A stretch of DNA of 64,000 nt, taken from NCBI GenBank assembly GCA_033439255.1, contig CM065886.1, positions 806,001-870,000 of the forward strand. The letters are read 5' to 3'. Shown in pieces: positions 10,978 to 22,564 of the stretch. Both the position numbers and the translations under genes were made by a program. This DNA comes from Hericium rajendrae (taxonomy: Eukaryota; Basidiomycota; Agaricomycetes; Russulales; Hericiaceae). Positions within the stretch are counted from its first letter, which is position 1. Each line of letters begins with the position of its first letter. The notes below the pieces were generated by a model. That model had not been told where the DNA came from and did no database searches. It saw nothing but the letters and a program-made list of their open reading frames with translations.

Positions 10978-12947
10978 ATGTATTCTTGCAAGCGAACCGT
11001 CAAGAGCTTCGAAGATTCAATAGACTGCGTTGAGTTTTCTCCTGACGGTGTATACGTGGCTGTGGGCAGCGAGGACGGAAGCTTACGGATCATTCACCAC
11101 CGAGATGATGCCCATGTTCGCAAGTTGCAGTTCGTCCATGCCATAACTTCGTTGTTATGGCATCCGAAACGACGGAATAGTTTGTTTGTGGGTGACCATG
11201 AGGGACGGGTGACTGTAGTTCGTCTTGGAGAAGAGCAGGTACTGTCGATTCTCAGACTCTCATATACTTTCTTTTCTGTTAAACAAAAGAATAGGATACC
11301 CCTATGAATGGACAGCTTAGGACAGGCGTCAATGCACCAGTAGAATGTCTAGCCTTTTGTTGTCGACGCAACGTGCTGGCGGTTGCAGTGGGCGGTGAGG
11401 TGGTCATGCACCACAGGCTGGATCAGAGTGAGCGAAACACCGGCACTTGTGTGGCGGGCCATATTGATTTCTTCTCTCGCAGGTCTCCAGAGCTATGGGC
11501 GCAATCTACCTCGGCCGCGCAAAGAAAAATTTAACCACGGCAACGAAGGAATGTTACCGCGTTCTTTACACTTCCAGAAGAGCGGTGCCTTAATCATTGC
11601 TTATTTCGAGCATGGTCTCATGTAAGTCAATAGGCACAATAGCTCATATGCACTCGTCTCCACAACTTTCAGTGTATGGTCATTACGCAGCATGTGGTCT
11701 CTACGCACTTGCACCTCGGATGTAGCATCCAAATTCATCACACCTGTTCATCGTCGAATGTAAGTTCAAAATCTTATCAATTGATTCATACTCTTCGCTC
11801 TCGAGCTCATCGTCTGCGTAGTGGACAGATGGCGGTATCTCCTAATGAAAAATATGTCGCCGTTTCCAATCTATGCAATGGCTTCGACCTCTATAGTTTG
11901 AAAGACGGCACGTGGCTGCGTCAATTCCCGTCCGTCGGTGACAATTACATCCTGCCACTCAAATTCATACATTCGGGCACCGCGATTTTGTGCGGGAGTT
12001 CAAGTGGTTTCATAATGCTATTTTCAATTTCTAACGGAGGACTAATTCAATCACTCCCCCATCCTGGTGAGTTATATCGGCATTCACCACATTCTCTATC
12101 TCACATCCTGTCACCAGAATGTCTTGTCTCTGCAGTGGTATGACCGCCGTTTGATGATCATCAACAACTGATGTCGTGCTAGGCGTTCTACGAGGGAGAG
12201 CATAGATTCATTGTCACTGGCTCGGCGGAGACCGGTGATGAGACTTTCTTGAAGCTATGGCAGATGCCTCTGCCAAAGGCGGGTCTCTGGCATACCGCCT
12301 GGCTCTGGAAGGTTTGAATACATAATTTGGAGGAATTCACTGACTCATCTCGAATTTTCAGAAACGGAAATTTCCCTTGCTTATCGTCCTCCTAGGTGGG
12401 GCTTTCATCTTCTTTACAAGGAATCTGCTGCCTGTGACATGGAACTGGGATGTGGCTCAACGACTGGAATGCTTGGGCAGGCCTTGCGTCGCCATCGTTG
12501 ACGCGGGTGCCCATGTGCGTTCTATAGTCGGCCCTACTCCTCGAAAGAAGGGAACTTACCAAATCTGAATAGCAAATGCAGTCTCCGGTCACGACAAGAC
12601 AATATGCCACAAACCTCGGCATGCAGTCAAGCTCCTCTCGTCATAACGGAGATAATGATCACAGCTTCAATCTGCCTCCGGTAGCTTTCACCTGTTAGCT
12701 TCTTTCATTTAGTGGCTCACTCGATCTCCCCCAGCATATCCCATCTCCTGCGACCCCATCACTTGTGACAATTGCAGACTATGACGGGAAGGAGACACAT
12801 CAAGCTAGTATTTCTGCTGACCAGGAGGGAACGAAATCTAACGATGACGAAGAAATGAAATCCGCACCTACGTTCACGTTATTATCTAGATTCCAAAAGA
12901 AGTTCCGAGGCATAAAGCCGCACAAGGTTTCGGCGGGTGACCTTTAG
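10978..12947 (+). CDS. WD40-repeat protein with a C-terminal membrane segment
   Basis: WD40 repeats fold into beta-propellers that scaffold protein complexes; the partner here is unknown. Exon 1 shows a WD repeat (CVEFSPDGVYVAVGSEDGSLRI). Later exons read VECLAFCCRRNVLAVAVGG, SLHFQKSGALIIAYFEHGLIVWSLRS, MAVSPNEKYVAVSNLCNGFDLY and RFIVTGSAETG. Introns placed: 11239-11294, 11428-11482, 11622-11672, about 11760-11820, one after 12066, about 12140-12181, about 12312-12360, about 12510-12570 and about 12681-12735. A hydrophobic stretch (LLIVLLGGAFIFF) near residue 430 suggests a single membrane span, followed by a polar tail ending at 12947. WD dipeptides are poorly conserved, so the repeats are divergent. 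Start is the first ATG of the conserved frame. Confidence 0.7.
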
Positions 12948-13392
12948 TTCATATTTACCAGCCATTATCAGTCATCGAATAGCCCATCCTACATTCTTAT
13001 TAGAACACCCGACGATTTTAGTTCCCCCTATATCCTGCAATATTTTACAGGCCTGAACAAATGCTCAACAACTGCTGCGGTGAATACACTTCCTTCCTTC
13101 AAAGATTCACCGTCGGGTGGAGTGACTGAGGACTCGGCCTTGGCGAAGAGTCGTGTGACGATAAACGGCACATTATGTAATTTTGATCAGTGGGATTGAC
13201 GCTGTTTGACGCTGTCTCACGACGCTCTCTGCCTTTCTTCTCCTCCTCAGCGCCCACTTCCATATGGCATAGTGCCGTGGTAGTGACAACTGCTATCTAC
13301 TCATGAGGGAGGTGAGCCTTTGGTCTCGTTTTTTTCCTTACGAATGATGTGGAGCGGCGACTTGCAGGTTCAATCGTAGCCAGCCAGCCTAA
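12948..13392. other. Gene-free stretch
   Basis: No exon-like frame or repeat is apparent. It runs from the WD40 gene's 3' end into the tandem repeat. Confidence 0.4.
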
Positions 13393-13760
13393 CCACGTCT
13401 TCAACCTGCTTGGCTTGGTTAAATCCTGTGTCTTCGGACTCATGGATGGGACTTTGTAAAGCGGGTTCGACACAGCACTAGCCTTGAGAGCGGCGAAGAT
13501 GGTGTTGAAGCACAGTATAAGGGTCAGCTGGACGGAAGCCCCTTCAAGCTCCTTGACGTGGAGGTTACCTACCTGACCACGTCTTCAATCTGCCTGGCTT
13601 GGTTAAATCCTGTGTCTTCGGACTCATGGACGGGACCTTGTAAAGCGGGTTCGACAAAGCACTACCCTTGAGAGCGGCGAAGACGGTGTTGAAGCACAGT
13701 ATAAGGTGTCGGTGGGACGGAAGCCTCTTCAAGCTCTTTATGTGGAGGTCAATACCACGT
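13393..13760 (+). repeat. 184-bp direct tandem repeat, two full copies
   Basis: Unit 1 starts at 13393 and unit 2 at 13577 (CCACGTCTTCAAYCTGCYTG). They match through CTTGGTTAAATCCTGTGTCT, GTAAAGCGGGTTCGACA and TTGAAGCACAGTATAAG. A decayed third piece near 13865-13930 keeps GGCTTGGTTAAA and GGGACCTTGTAAAGC. The spacing of TGGCTTGGTTA and GGTTCGACA loosely recalls pol III A and B boxes, but neither matches consensus, so a tRNA-derived origin is only a guess. Confidence 0.75.
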
Positions 13761-16704
13761 AGCGTGAGTCTCTGTCAAACATTATGTCTTCATGTTTATT
13801 AACCACTTCGTCATCCAATATAGCTTACCAGCACGCCGAGATACACGCTACATCTATGCTTGCTTGCCGGGCTTGGTTAAAGCTTTCATCGCGGTGGCGG
13901 AAGTCGGGACCTTGTAAAGCAATTGGGTTGAAGATGAACAGCTCGAGCTGTGGCAGCGTCACTTTAATGCGCGGCGTATGGGAAAATGGTCAATTAGGTG
14001 TTCCCGGTCGCACGGGGGATGCCTACGAAGGGGATGTCAGGGTTGTCTTTGGTATAATTTCTGGTATGCGGCTCCTCCATACACTGGAGCTAGGCTCCGT
14101 GACGCACTCGATAGCACTCCGATACATCGACGAAGCTAAACGATGGCCTTTCGGGTACAGTAAGTGATTTAGTCTTGCTGAAAGTTCTCGTTTTTGCTTA
14201 TGGACTGAATCCTTTTAGATCAGCTTCAGGAACACTCAGCCTTCGTAAAGTAATCCTCCAACAATACGATTAACTTCGGGTTACCTACGGCTGAGTAGAA
14301 GTGAGCCGGGGAGGTCGCTTGTATCGGCCGTCGAGGATCTCGTACACTGGGAACGACCACGCGTGGCCTCAACGGGGAGGTGCCCTTCACCGATTGTGAG
14401 AACCTCATGACGACTTCGGGATCAGGCGGCATTGCATCAAATGTGCGCGGTTCCATTCCTTGAACAATTATCAATCGTCGTACACATTCCGGCTGTTGGT
14501 TTCGTGTTCGATACCGTCAACCGCTGCGTCAATCAGGTGATGCATCACCTGTGCAGCTCTCACCATCAAGGAGGGCGACATTTGTCTGGCCGCAGTGGTC
14601 TTGAAGGCCGTCCCAGGCAGCTATGACGAGGTTCGGGTGGAATATCGCAGCCAAGGCACCTCTTGCCCGTCGTATCTACAAAGCACACTGAAGGACGAGG
14701 CGCGCGTTGCCTAGCGCCGCGAGTGGAATTAATTTCAAGACAGCTGCCCCAGCAGGCGGTATCGAACGTTTCAAGAATAGAGCACAAATGAGGTGTTATC
14801 GTACAATCCCAACATGTCCGCATGCCTACATCTCATCAACAAGACCGCTTTCCCGACCAGTGCCCTACAATCTATCCAATATCTCCTTCCATTCCTTCAC
14901 AAATTCTTGTTCGCTCGGCGGCGTTTTGACCTTCCATTCGACAATACCTAGCTTTCCATGCGAATTGTGGGCTGCAAGCTCTCTCAACTTCTCCTGATGG
15001 GCACCTTTGTTGCTCTGCAGCACCAAGTTTCGAATGTGCTCCCCGCTTTCTGCAACAAATATCTCTCCCCAGTCCCACCGCATGCCCAACCTCTCATCCT
15101 GTCGAAGATGTCGTGGAGGCCATGCGCGTGTACCTGATGTCGCGTCCGCGACGTCGCGTAAAAGCTTGCCGTATCCTCGATTCTAATACCTAGTGAGTCG
15201 ATTTAAGCCCGACATTTAGGGTTCACTAACAGATTCAAACGTCTTCAGAACGACTGTGCGAAAGAACTTCAGCAGGTTCATGTGGCGAACGTTAGAATGG
15301 ATGCGAGGATACGAGAGTCGGAGTTGTTACTGCAGTTTGCGACGTATCCGTTGTTTTCTCGCGACGAGGACTTGGAGGCAGCGGGAGGTCACAAGCGCCT
15401 GCAACCTGCTGCTCTAGCTTAGGGCTCAAGCATGAACGTATTCATCCCACATCGCAAGACCTTCGGGGCAAGCAAGGAATTCGCGCATCCTGTTTTCGGG
15501 TTGGTATGTGCGTCTGAAGTGATCAGGGTCCATCTCATGCGTTCTCAGTAATCCTATCAGCTCTCATTTTCCTGGATCTTGCTCAAAACGCTATCCATCT
15601 CCCGTTGCATGCCGCGCCGCTCGATGGATTCCCGGAATACGAAGCCGAAGTCATCGAAGAGCCGGAATCATTGCGATATGTTGCTATGCCTGTGCGTTTA
15701 GTGACCAACGGAGCTGTCGCTCTCGTACTACTCCGACTCCGGAAACAGATCGCGTCGGACAAAATCCAGGTTTCGCGGCTTCTACCTCGTCCTCAGGACG
15801 GAGAGATCATACAGGGTTTCGTGCGTGGGGAAGATACATATCGAGAACAAGATGTTTCGAATACAAACGGCAAAGCACCAGATACCCTCTAAGCGAGTGC
15901 GTCAAATATTTGTCAACGCGAACGTCGTCGCAACTCACCTATCTTCGCATACAGCGAGCCCTATCACTTCCGCCCCAGATCTCGAATTTAGTCGTGATTT
16001 GGGCTCAGCCAAAACTTCTTTCTGCCGTCAACCCAAAATATACGCACCACCACACACCGCCAACGTCGCATTTCCTCTTATGTTCGCTTTGGGCACCAGG
16101 CTTCCTGCAGTCTTCCCAAATTGTTCGCATGCAAGGAGACGAATGTCAACGGCTGCTCGCGTGACGACCTGGGAGATGCGCTGGCAGGAATTGATCGGCG
16201 ACTTTTCAGTATTCGAGCTCAGGAGCTTCCGCACGCATGATGTCGAATCGGAAATCAAGACTTGCGATGCCGCCTCGTCCACATTCAGCCAGTCTGGAAC
16301 AGATGCCCTTGGTGAACTCTCGGATCTCAGGTGCAATCTTCGTGAAAAGAGACGGCTTCAGCCATAGCTGGAGGCCGAGCGCATGCTGCAGTTCAGTGGA
16401 GAGCTTCAAGCTGCTGTCGGTGTGGACGGTGCACCCCCGATAGCACCGCGTTTGGCGGGTCGCGGTCGTGGCCTCGCGTCGTTCCGCGCGTCTGCGCGAC
16501 GACGCAGCGGAGGAATGTCCCTGCGCAGGCGGGGGCATCGCGCAAACGCAGTGAAAAATACAATAACTAAGTTAACGAAGTAATGCTGTATTAATTCGCC
16601 CGTGAGACTCCGACTTTCTGATGAATATGCAGTATCATAGCAAAACAACGAAACGCACGAGACGGACGAAATCAAAACAACAGCGGGCTGTGCGGCGCTG
16701 CACT
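13761..16704. other. Decayed region without a supportable gene
   Basis: Many short frames on both strands, none with a recognisable motif. The best candidates are a + strand frame at about 15245-15420 (ANVRMDARIRESELLLQF) and + frames around 15605-15892. A - strand frame at 16206-16430 (LGLQLWLKPSLFTKIAPE) also looks protein-like. These may be exons or relics of genes I cannot name. Confidence 0.35.
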
Positions 16705-17080
16705 TTATAGGTTGTGCCGGTCGAGGATGGCACGCGCCTTGACCCACTCCTCCAGCTCGCGGAACGCGCAGAACGATCTTCGGCGGGACCTCGAGCCGTG
16801 CCTTCCACACGCGCGTCTGCAGCGCGTCACGCCGCTTCTCGTCCTCCGACATGGACGACGACGACCTGGACGACGACGACCTGGATGACGACGACCTGGA
16901 CGACGACGACCCGGACGACGGCGTCATGGGCGGTCGCGCCATCGGCGACCCGTCCTGCTTCGGCTCCGCGGTGAACACGCAGCTCGAGCGGGGCGACGCC
17001 ATGCGCGAGGCCGGGGGCGAGAAGTAGTCCGTGCTCAGCGTGCGCGTGCGGCCGTCGGCGAAGGGCAGCGTGGGCGGCAC
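16705..17080 (-). pseudogene. Small Ser-rich protein gene with a one-base frameshift
   Basis: From ATG at 17080 the frame reads MPPTLPFADGRTRTLSTDYF, a polyserine/arginine tract encoded by an 18-bp repeat, then SEDEKRRDALQTRVWKAR and PPKIVLRV. At about 16765 the natural continuation (FRELEEWVKARAILDRHNL, stop at 16705) lies in another frame, one base away. Without the shift this would be a compact protein of about 124 residues. With it, the frame runs on into unrelated sequence. A sequencing error cannot be excluded. Function unknown. Confidence 0.5.
16850..16920. repeat. Trinucleotide/18-bp repeat
   Basis: GACGACGACCTGGACGACGACGAC-type units, encoding the polyserine tract on the minus strand. 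Confidence 0.8.
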
Positions 17081-17772
17081 AAGCGCGTCCGATGATATTC
17101 ACTACCATACGATGCGCTTGCACCTACGAAGCAGTCACCCATCAGAATGATTTGGAGGACACGTCGAAGCCGTACGTAGCCTGCCTGACTCGTCTCCAGA
17201 CCACCAAATTCACTTTGAATTTCGCGGTAACTATAGTCCGGATACCGCCCTGGAGCAGTGTGTGCGTGTCTGCGAGCTCTCGCGATGCACGTTTTAATCA
17301 AGCGAGAAGGGCAAGGTCTCTGCTGATCATGGTAAGCTTCCTTGTTCGTAAACGCAAAGACTTATGCTTATGGTGTATCGTAAGTTTGGCACGTGCAGCA
17401 ACAACAATGGCTATGCGGCTTAGCCATCGCGATCAACGGCGTCACCCACCGGGTAGTCGATATTTGGCAAGAAGTCGAGTGCGAGGTTGACGAGCGCGGA
17501 GGACTTCACTGCTTGGTAGATGCCGGCTTCGATCATGGCTCGGCGAGACGATGACAAATGTGAGCGAGTAGGCAGATGGGAGAGTGCTCTTGAACATTGA
17601 TAGCTGGCTGGCAAAGCGTTCGTCGTTCCTATACCTTCGTTTGGCCTCATTTGCTTAGTCGCATTCAGAAGGCCACTTTAGGCGCTTTCAAAGCAGTCTT
17701 ACACAACGACTGCCATCTACCAGAACATCCAACAACACCTCACACGCATCATCCCTCAAATCTATACTACTC
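17081..17772. other. No supportable gene
   Basis: Only short overlapping frames. A - strand frame ending about 17420 (YQAVKSSALVNLALDFLPNI) is the most protein-like but has no recognised motif. Confidence 0.3.
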
Positions 17773-18161
17773 ATGTGCATGTTCATTTTCCGCTCTCTTC
17801 TATCCCATTTGGGTCAATGTCTTCGCGCCCTTTGGGCTCGCCTGAACGGTGACAGCGCGGAGGTGAGGGTGCCGGGCGTGTATGAACCCTGGTGAGTCCG
17901 TATCCAGTGCGTGTAGAAGCTAGTGCTTACAGTCATAGGGCGCCGGCAGTTCCTGTGCCTATCACTCCGGTCAGCTTGGAGGTCTTTCAGGAAGAACAGG
18001 AGGACAACTTGGCTGATGGCGCAGAGAGCGGCGATGACGATGAGGAGCTTGGCCACGGTGCGGAAGGTGTCGACTGGGAGGAGATTGAGCCGGGCGCTAC
18101 CATGGTCCTGACGCCATTCGGCCTGGAAATCATCCAGGAAGTAGAAGGCGAGGAGGAGTAG
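17773..18161 (+). CDS. Small acidic protein, unknown function
   Basis: Exon 1 (17773-17891) starts MCMFIFRSLLSHLGQCLRAL. A GT-AG intron (17892-17938) restores a Trp codon, and exon 2 (17939-18161) encodes VPVPITPVSLEVFQEEQEDN and ends in EEE. The predicted protein has about 113 residues: a hydrophobic/basic N-terminus that could be a signal or membrane anchor, then a strongly acidic tail. The opposite strand also has a long frame (17814-18185) with two apparent membrane helices. That is what the complement of Glu/Asp codons gives, so I prefer the spliced + strand gene. Confidence 0.45.
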
Positions 18162-19702
18162 AAGTGCTCGCGCTCTGTGAGGCATGATTTCTTGTCGTTT
18201 GTGCTAGTTGCTTTGACTATCTGTGGCCTGTCAGCTGTTCAATCTCACCCGAGTAACTGCGGTTACTTCGCGTTCTCCGTTTAGCACGAGATTGTCTGCT
18301 TGAAGCAGCTACAAGTGTTCTGAATCTGCAGGGGCAAAACCGGCCCTCAAGCAGCTGGAGACTTCTCGTCCACGGTGAGTGTCGGATATTGTAGGCTTTG
18401 CCTTTTAAGCTGGAATTGGCAGTTGATGTGGCATGGTCCAATGTCTACGGTGGATGGCAATGTCGCATGGTGGATGGCGATGTCGCCGTCGCATAATGGA
18501 CATTGGATGTGGACAATTGATGGTTGACTGTGGACAATGGACTGTGGACATTTGCGCCAAATTTATCTGGGATGTTAATGTAGAGGTAAGGATTCATTCT
18601 TGCTTGATCTTAGTTGAGAGAATATGGCATCAGTATTGTCGATTTCATGGCCATTTGGGCTGAGTGGAAAGTATGTGAAAACAGTCTATTACTACCCGAT
18701 ATATGTGTCTCTTTAATGCAAAGGAAAGGGACGAAAACATCCCGGTACTCAGTACTGGTATTCGCAGACTTAAAGCCGGGCGGTAAGTGCGAGCTGATGG
18801 TTGATATATGTTGCAATTTCGGCTGTCTAATGCCCGAAGGGAGAGAATCGATTAACGCCCAGCTTTTATTGCGAGTATATGGATGATGTCACGCGGTTAT
18901 CCGCTGAGGGCAAAGGCCGGGAAAATCATTGTTTTCATGACTATGCAATCCTGGATTAGATCGTGCCCAGATCACACATTTTCTCTGTGATATTGGCCGA
19001 ACATATCCCCGACCGAAAGCGTCCAAGTAAGCTCAGCCCAAACGTGGGGCAAATCACAGCATAAACGGTCAGTTTCCGTGCCATATGTGCTCGGCAAATA
19101 TGTTGGCCTTTATTGCCTATTCTCTATCACATTTGCGCTAAATGTCAGCCGGGAGTAAATTGGTCTGTGCCCCCAGTGAAGGATTTTAAAGACAGAACGG
19201 TTCGCGTCGCGGTGTCTCAGCCCGACTACTGGTACGTCAAGCCGGGAAGCACTTTCAACTTCAGACTTCTAGATCGGAATATGTGCGCGCTTAAAATTAT
19301 GGAGAATATTCCGCTAGTACGACTGAGCTGGCCTCCTTATCTCGAAGAAACGCTTATTAAGCGTCCGGGTTGCTGTAGCCGTCACATTGAGATGGGTATG
19401 CGTGTTGAGTGGGAAAGTTGGGAGAATTTTGAGAGCTTAGATGAGGAAGAACAGGAGGAAGAGAGTTGACGAGTCGACCTCCCCAACATGTACATGGACA
19501 GCTTCTGATGGTTCTTGCATTCTGGAATCTTACACCGAACCAAGATCGCATAGATATAGAGAAAAGCTATGCTAGCTTGAGCGTGTCGATAGGACCCAGA
19601 AACACAGAAGCACTGAGCTATCGCACTATGAGGGTCACCATGCAGGATCTAATACACATGATCGTGCATCTAGGACTACGAGAATCCCACGATTTCTCTA
19701 CC
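18162..19702. other. No confident gene; TGGA-rich and weakly coding stretches
   Basis: At 18430-18555 there are imperfect repeats of TGGACAATGG/TGGATGGCGATGTCGC. Plus-strand frames at 18614-18886 and 19113-19469 look weakly protein-like (the second ends in an acidic tail EEEQEEES) but match nothing I know. A short imperfect inverted repeat (GGCCGAACATATCCCCG with CGGCAAATATGTTGGCC) spans about 18996-19112. Confidence 0.3.
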
Positions 19703-20763
19703 ATGACTGCTGTAGTCGCCTTGCATATTCGGCTCCCTAGGAGAATTAGATCGCGAATGCCGTCCGCACTGCGCTCTGCGACACAAAGGGCGCCTCGGTC
19801 GAGTACCACGACCTTCTCGCCGAGCTGGACTCGCTCGTGTACGCCATCACGAGCGTGCAGCGCACGTTGTCCAACCACGCCGTTCATGTCTGCATGCGCG
19901 GCGTCTCCTGACGCAGGCGAATGAGCAGGTCGCAGCCTTCCGCAGCTCGATGCATAGTAATTTATGGCGTAGGGTCGGATGGATGCTGGTTAGGGATGAC
20001 GAGGTCGTCGCGTTGCGTCTGCGGCTCTCAGAGCAGATAAAGGCGATAGACACACTGCTCTCGCTCGCACACGGGTGGGGGGTTCACATGCGTCCTGGCT
20101 GACGGGGAACTGACCTCCCTGGCAGAGATTGTCTGGATCGCGTCGTTAATCAGGTCAATAGCATCACAGATCAGGTCGACGGCGCCAGAGACCAATTTGG
20201 CGGTGTACAGGTCGCCATGCGCGAGCAGCACGCGTTCGTCGTGGAGATCCATCGCTGTGTCAAGACTCTCCCACAACGGCTGGGATATTTCTAGGAAGGC
20301 GATGCGGACGCCGAATCGTTGCCTGTCAAGCTCGAATTTACCGACAAGCGTGCCATCACTATACCATGGGAGCTTATGTGCGACGGAAGAGGTACGTCCA
20401 ATGATCGATACCCCAATGTGTCGCACCAGTCAGTGACTTTGGCACCTTGGCTTGATATAGCTTCTTCTGAAGTTCGAGAGGTCCTATTACCGCAACTTGC
20501 GCGAGGTAAAAGCTGTCCGCTGTTATCTGCGTGCCTCGACCAACGGCGAGGACACCGGTGACGATATCGAATGGGACTCCAAAGCGCGCCAAAGCGTGGA
20601 TGATTGGATCGAAGAGCACTTCGACGTCAAGCCACTGGGAACCACCGCGCAGCTCACAGTTTTGGGGCTCAACACACGCCGCCCAGGCGAGAACTTTCAT
20701 GAGGAACTGGACGGTCAGACAAACGTTGAAACAAGCACTAAGGCAACACACACCTGGCGATAG
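19703..20763 (+). pseudogene. Family-U pseudogene (copy A)
   Basis: This is a decayed relative of the intact genes at 30.6-31.7 and 59.1-60.1 kb. It starts with the same MTAVVA but then carries small deletions that shift frame. Pieces recoverable in order are ALCDTKG, DLLAELDSLVYAI, VAAFRSS, NLWRRVGWMLVRDDEVVALR, SEQIKAIDTLLSLAHG, REQHAFVVEIHRCVKTLPQR and LPVKLEFTDK. A TAG stop at about 20291 replaces the Trp of GYLWEGD. A second exon (about 20480-20763) carries EVKAVRC and FDVKPLGTTAQL, matching the C-terminal region of the other copies. It is on the + strand whereas the other two copies are on the - strand, and it is far more diverged, so it is an older copy. Confidence 0.7.
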
Positions 20764-21281
20764 TCAAATATGAACGTGTCAAATTGTATTTGAAGTCGGG
20801 TGCCGACCGTAGGACATTTCGCAAGATGGTGTTACTCTCGAGTCTCGACGCGAAAGCTCTCCGATCTCTTGACCACCAATATGACCGCAACCTTCTACTC
20901 ACCTATTCACCCGTTACTGATTCTATCGAGCCAATTGCAGGCCAGAGTATTCGCACAGGACGCACATTTGTATAGCAATCGATTTCGGTTCGCTGTCATA
21001 TCCTCGGCGACATAGGAAGATACTCTCGGATCACGCTCTAATTTTCTATGCAACTTTGGGCAGACCATTATTGCTCTCCAAGTCTCGATTGATAACAGAT
21101 GGCAGCTGAGATGTACACAGAACGTAAGCTTTATGTCTGTCATTCTTTTTTTCCACATGATCGGGCTTATGAGCGACGCTCATCCAGCGAAAAACAGGCA
21201 TTACTGTATGATGCTAACTTGGACATCTATCCTAGATCCCGATGTACGCAGCCAGTGGAGAGATCTGGTCGGCTCTGTTGA
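20764..21281. other. No supportable gene
   Basis: Short frames only. It lies between the family-U pseudogene and the MITE-like element. Confidence 0.3.
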
Positions 21282-21527
21282 CAGCTAATTGCAAAACGTT
21301 GGGCCAGGTCTGGGAAAAAATCGGGTATCATTGTTTTGATGGCGCTTTGCCCCGCTTCCCCCAAGCGTCTGCCGCGGTATGCCACAGCCACCGGCTCGAC
21401 GGCATTGTCGCGCGGAGACGCAAATCGAGGTGGCATACAGCGTCGTGGTTCAGTCTCCGTCAGTCTCCGTCTTCGCGCGGCTATGTGACTATTTTCGGGT
21501 GATGGCCTAACGTTTTGCAATTAGCTG
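21282..21527. mobile_element. MITE-like 246-bp inverted-repeat element
   Basis: An exact 18-bp inverted repeat (AGCTAATTGCAAAACGTT at 21283-21300; complement at 21509-21526) extends imperfectly inward through GGGCCA/AGGCCA and an AAAATMG stretch. The interior is short and non-coding. No convincing target duplication was found. The superfamily is not assigned. Confidence 0.6.
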
Positions 21528-22564
21528 GAACGGCCACCTTCTGAGCTAGACTTCCTGCTGTTGCTAGTAAGACGAATCAGCTACCCTGCGGCAAGGATTC
21601 GGCCTTCGCAATATGTTTGTCGTTGTGGACACCCGTCTTATTCGAAGTGCGGTACGCGGGTCGGTGAGTTCCTCTGATGATCACCGCTCTACTTCTTCCG
21701 CACGTCTTTGTACTTGTCGCTTTCTTATCGCTGCAAAGATTCTTCAGATCTGTGAAACGCCTGGTCGCGCCCATGAGATGTTGCTGGTACTAGTAATAGA
21801 ACACCATCCAATTCACTCTTGCTTCCACGCCGCCGGACGTCCTCTCTGATATCGATACTTATGACAATCCTGCGAGTACGTCTTGGGGGTCTGGACTTTC
21901 TCATGCCATGGATCAATTTAGGCTTCGTTGGCACTAGACCCGGATCTTTGTCGCATCCTGTGGCTTCTTTCCCGTTTCTTGGTCACAGAACGGTCCCGAG
22001 CTCATCACGCCAGCGCCCCACCTTGCCTAGTACGTATGTCGACCTGTTCAAACCTCAGGTTGATGAACTCGTTGCAGATGACTGTCGGCGACGTGTAGAT
22101 GCACCAAGATTTCTCGCTCTTATACCTCGCTCTCCGTTCCATCTAATTGACGGATATTTCCGACATTGGGGCGTGCGGTTCTCACATCCAACCAAGGACG
22201 TCCGTGAACGCATGGTTACGCAATTGCGTCCACAGCTCTGGGCGGAATATCGCTGCCCAGCATAGTCGAGGCCAGCCCACGGCAAGTTCCAGCATCTCTG
22301 CGGGCCCGTCTCCGGTCACGTGAAGCTAGTGCATCGAGGGGCGCTCGCCGCGGTTTGCCTATCCGGGCGAGAGCAGCCAAGTTTTCTGCGGATGGAACTC
22401 GAATAAGATCGATATCGGGTCGGCGGATGCGATTGTTTTAATTTAGGCGCGGAAATCAACAGCATACGAGCCCGGCCTCGTCATCTCTTAATGCCGTTGT
22501 CGTCCGATCAACTCATGTATCTCATACCTCACCTCCCTCGTACCCCACATTCCTATCTTCGACC
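21528..22564. other. No confident gene
   Basis: A + strand frame at 21819-22265 is open (147 codons), with a Pro/Arg-rich sequence and no motif I recognise. About 25 nt near 22240 (GGCGGAATATCGCTGCCCAG) resemble 14635-14655, perhaps a shared relic. The last 150 nt form the promoter side of the esterase-like gene. Confidence 0.3.

Noticed and set aside
13393-13760. tRNA genes or SINE
   Set aside because: A- and B-box-like strings do not match consensus and no cloverleaf is apparent. Kept only as a low-interest note.
17814-18185. Minus-strand frame with two apparent membrane helices
   Set aside because: Complement of acidic codons gives Leu/Val runs. The spliced + strand gene explains the region better.
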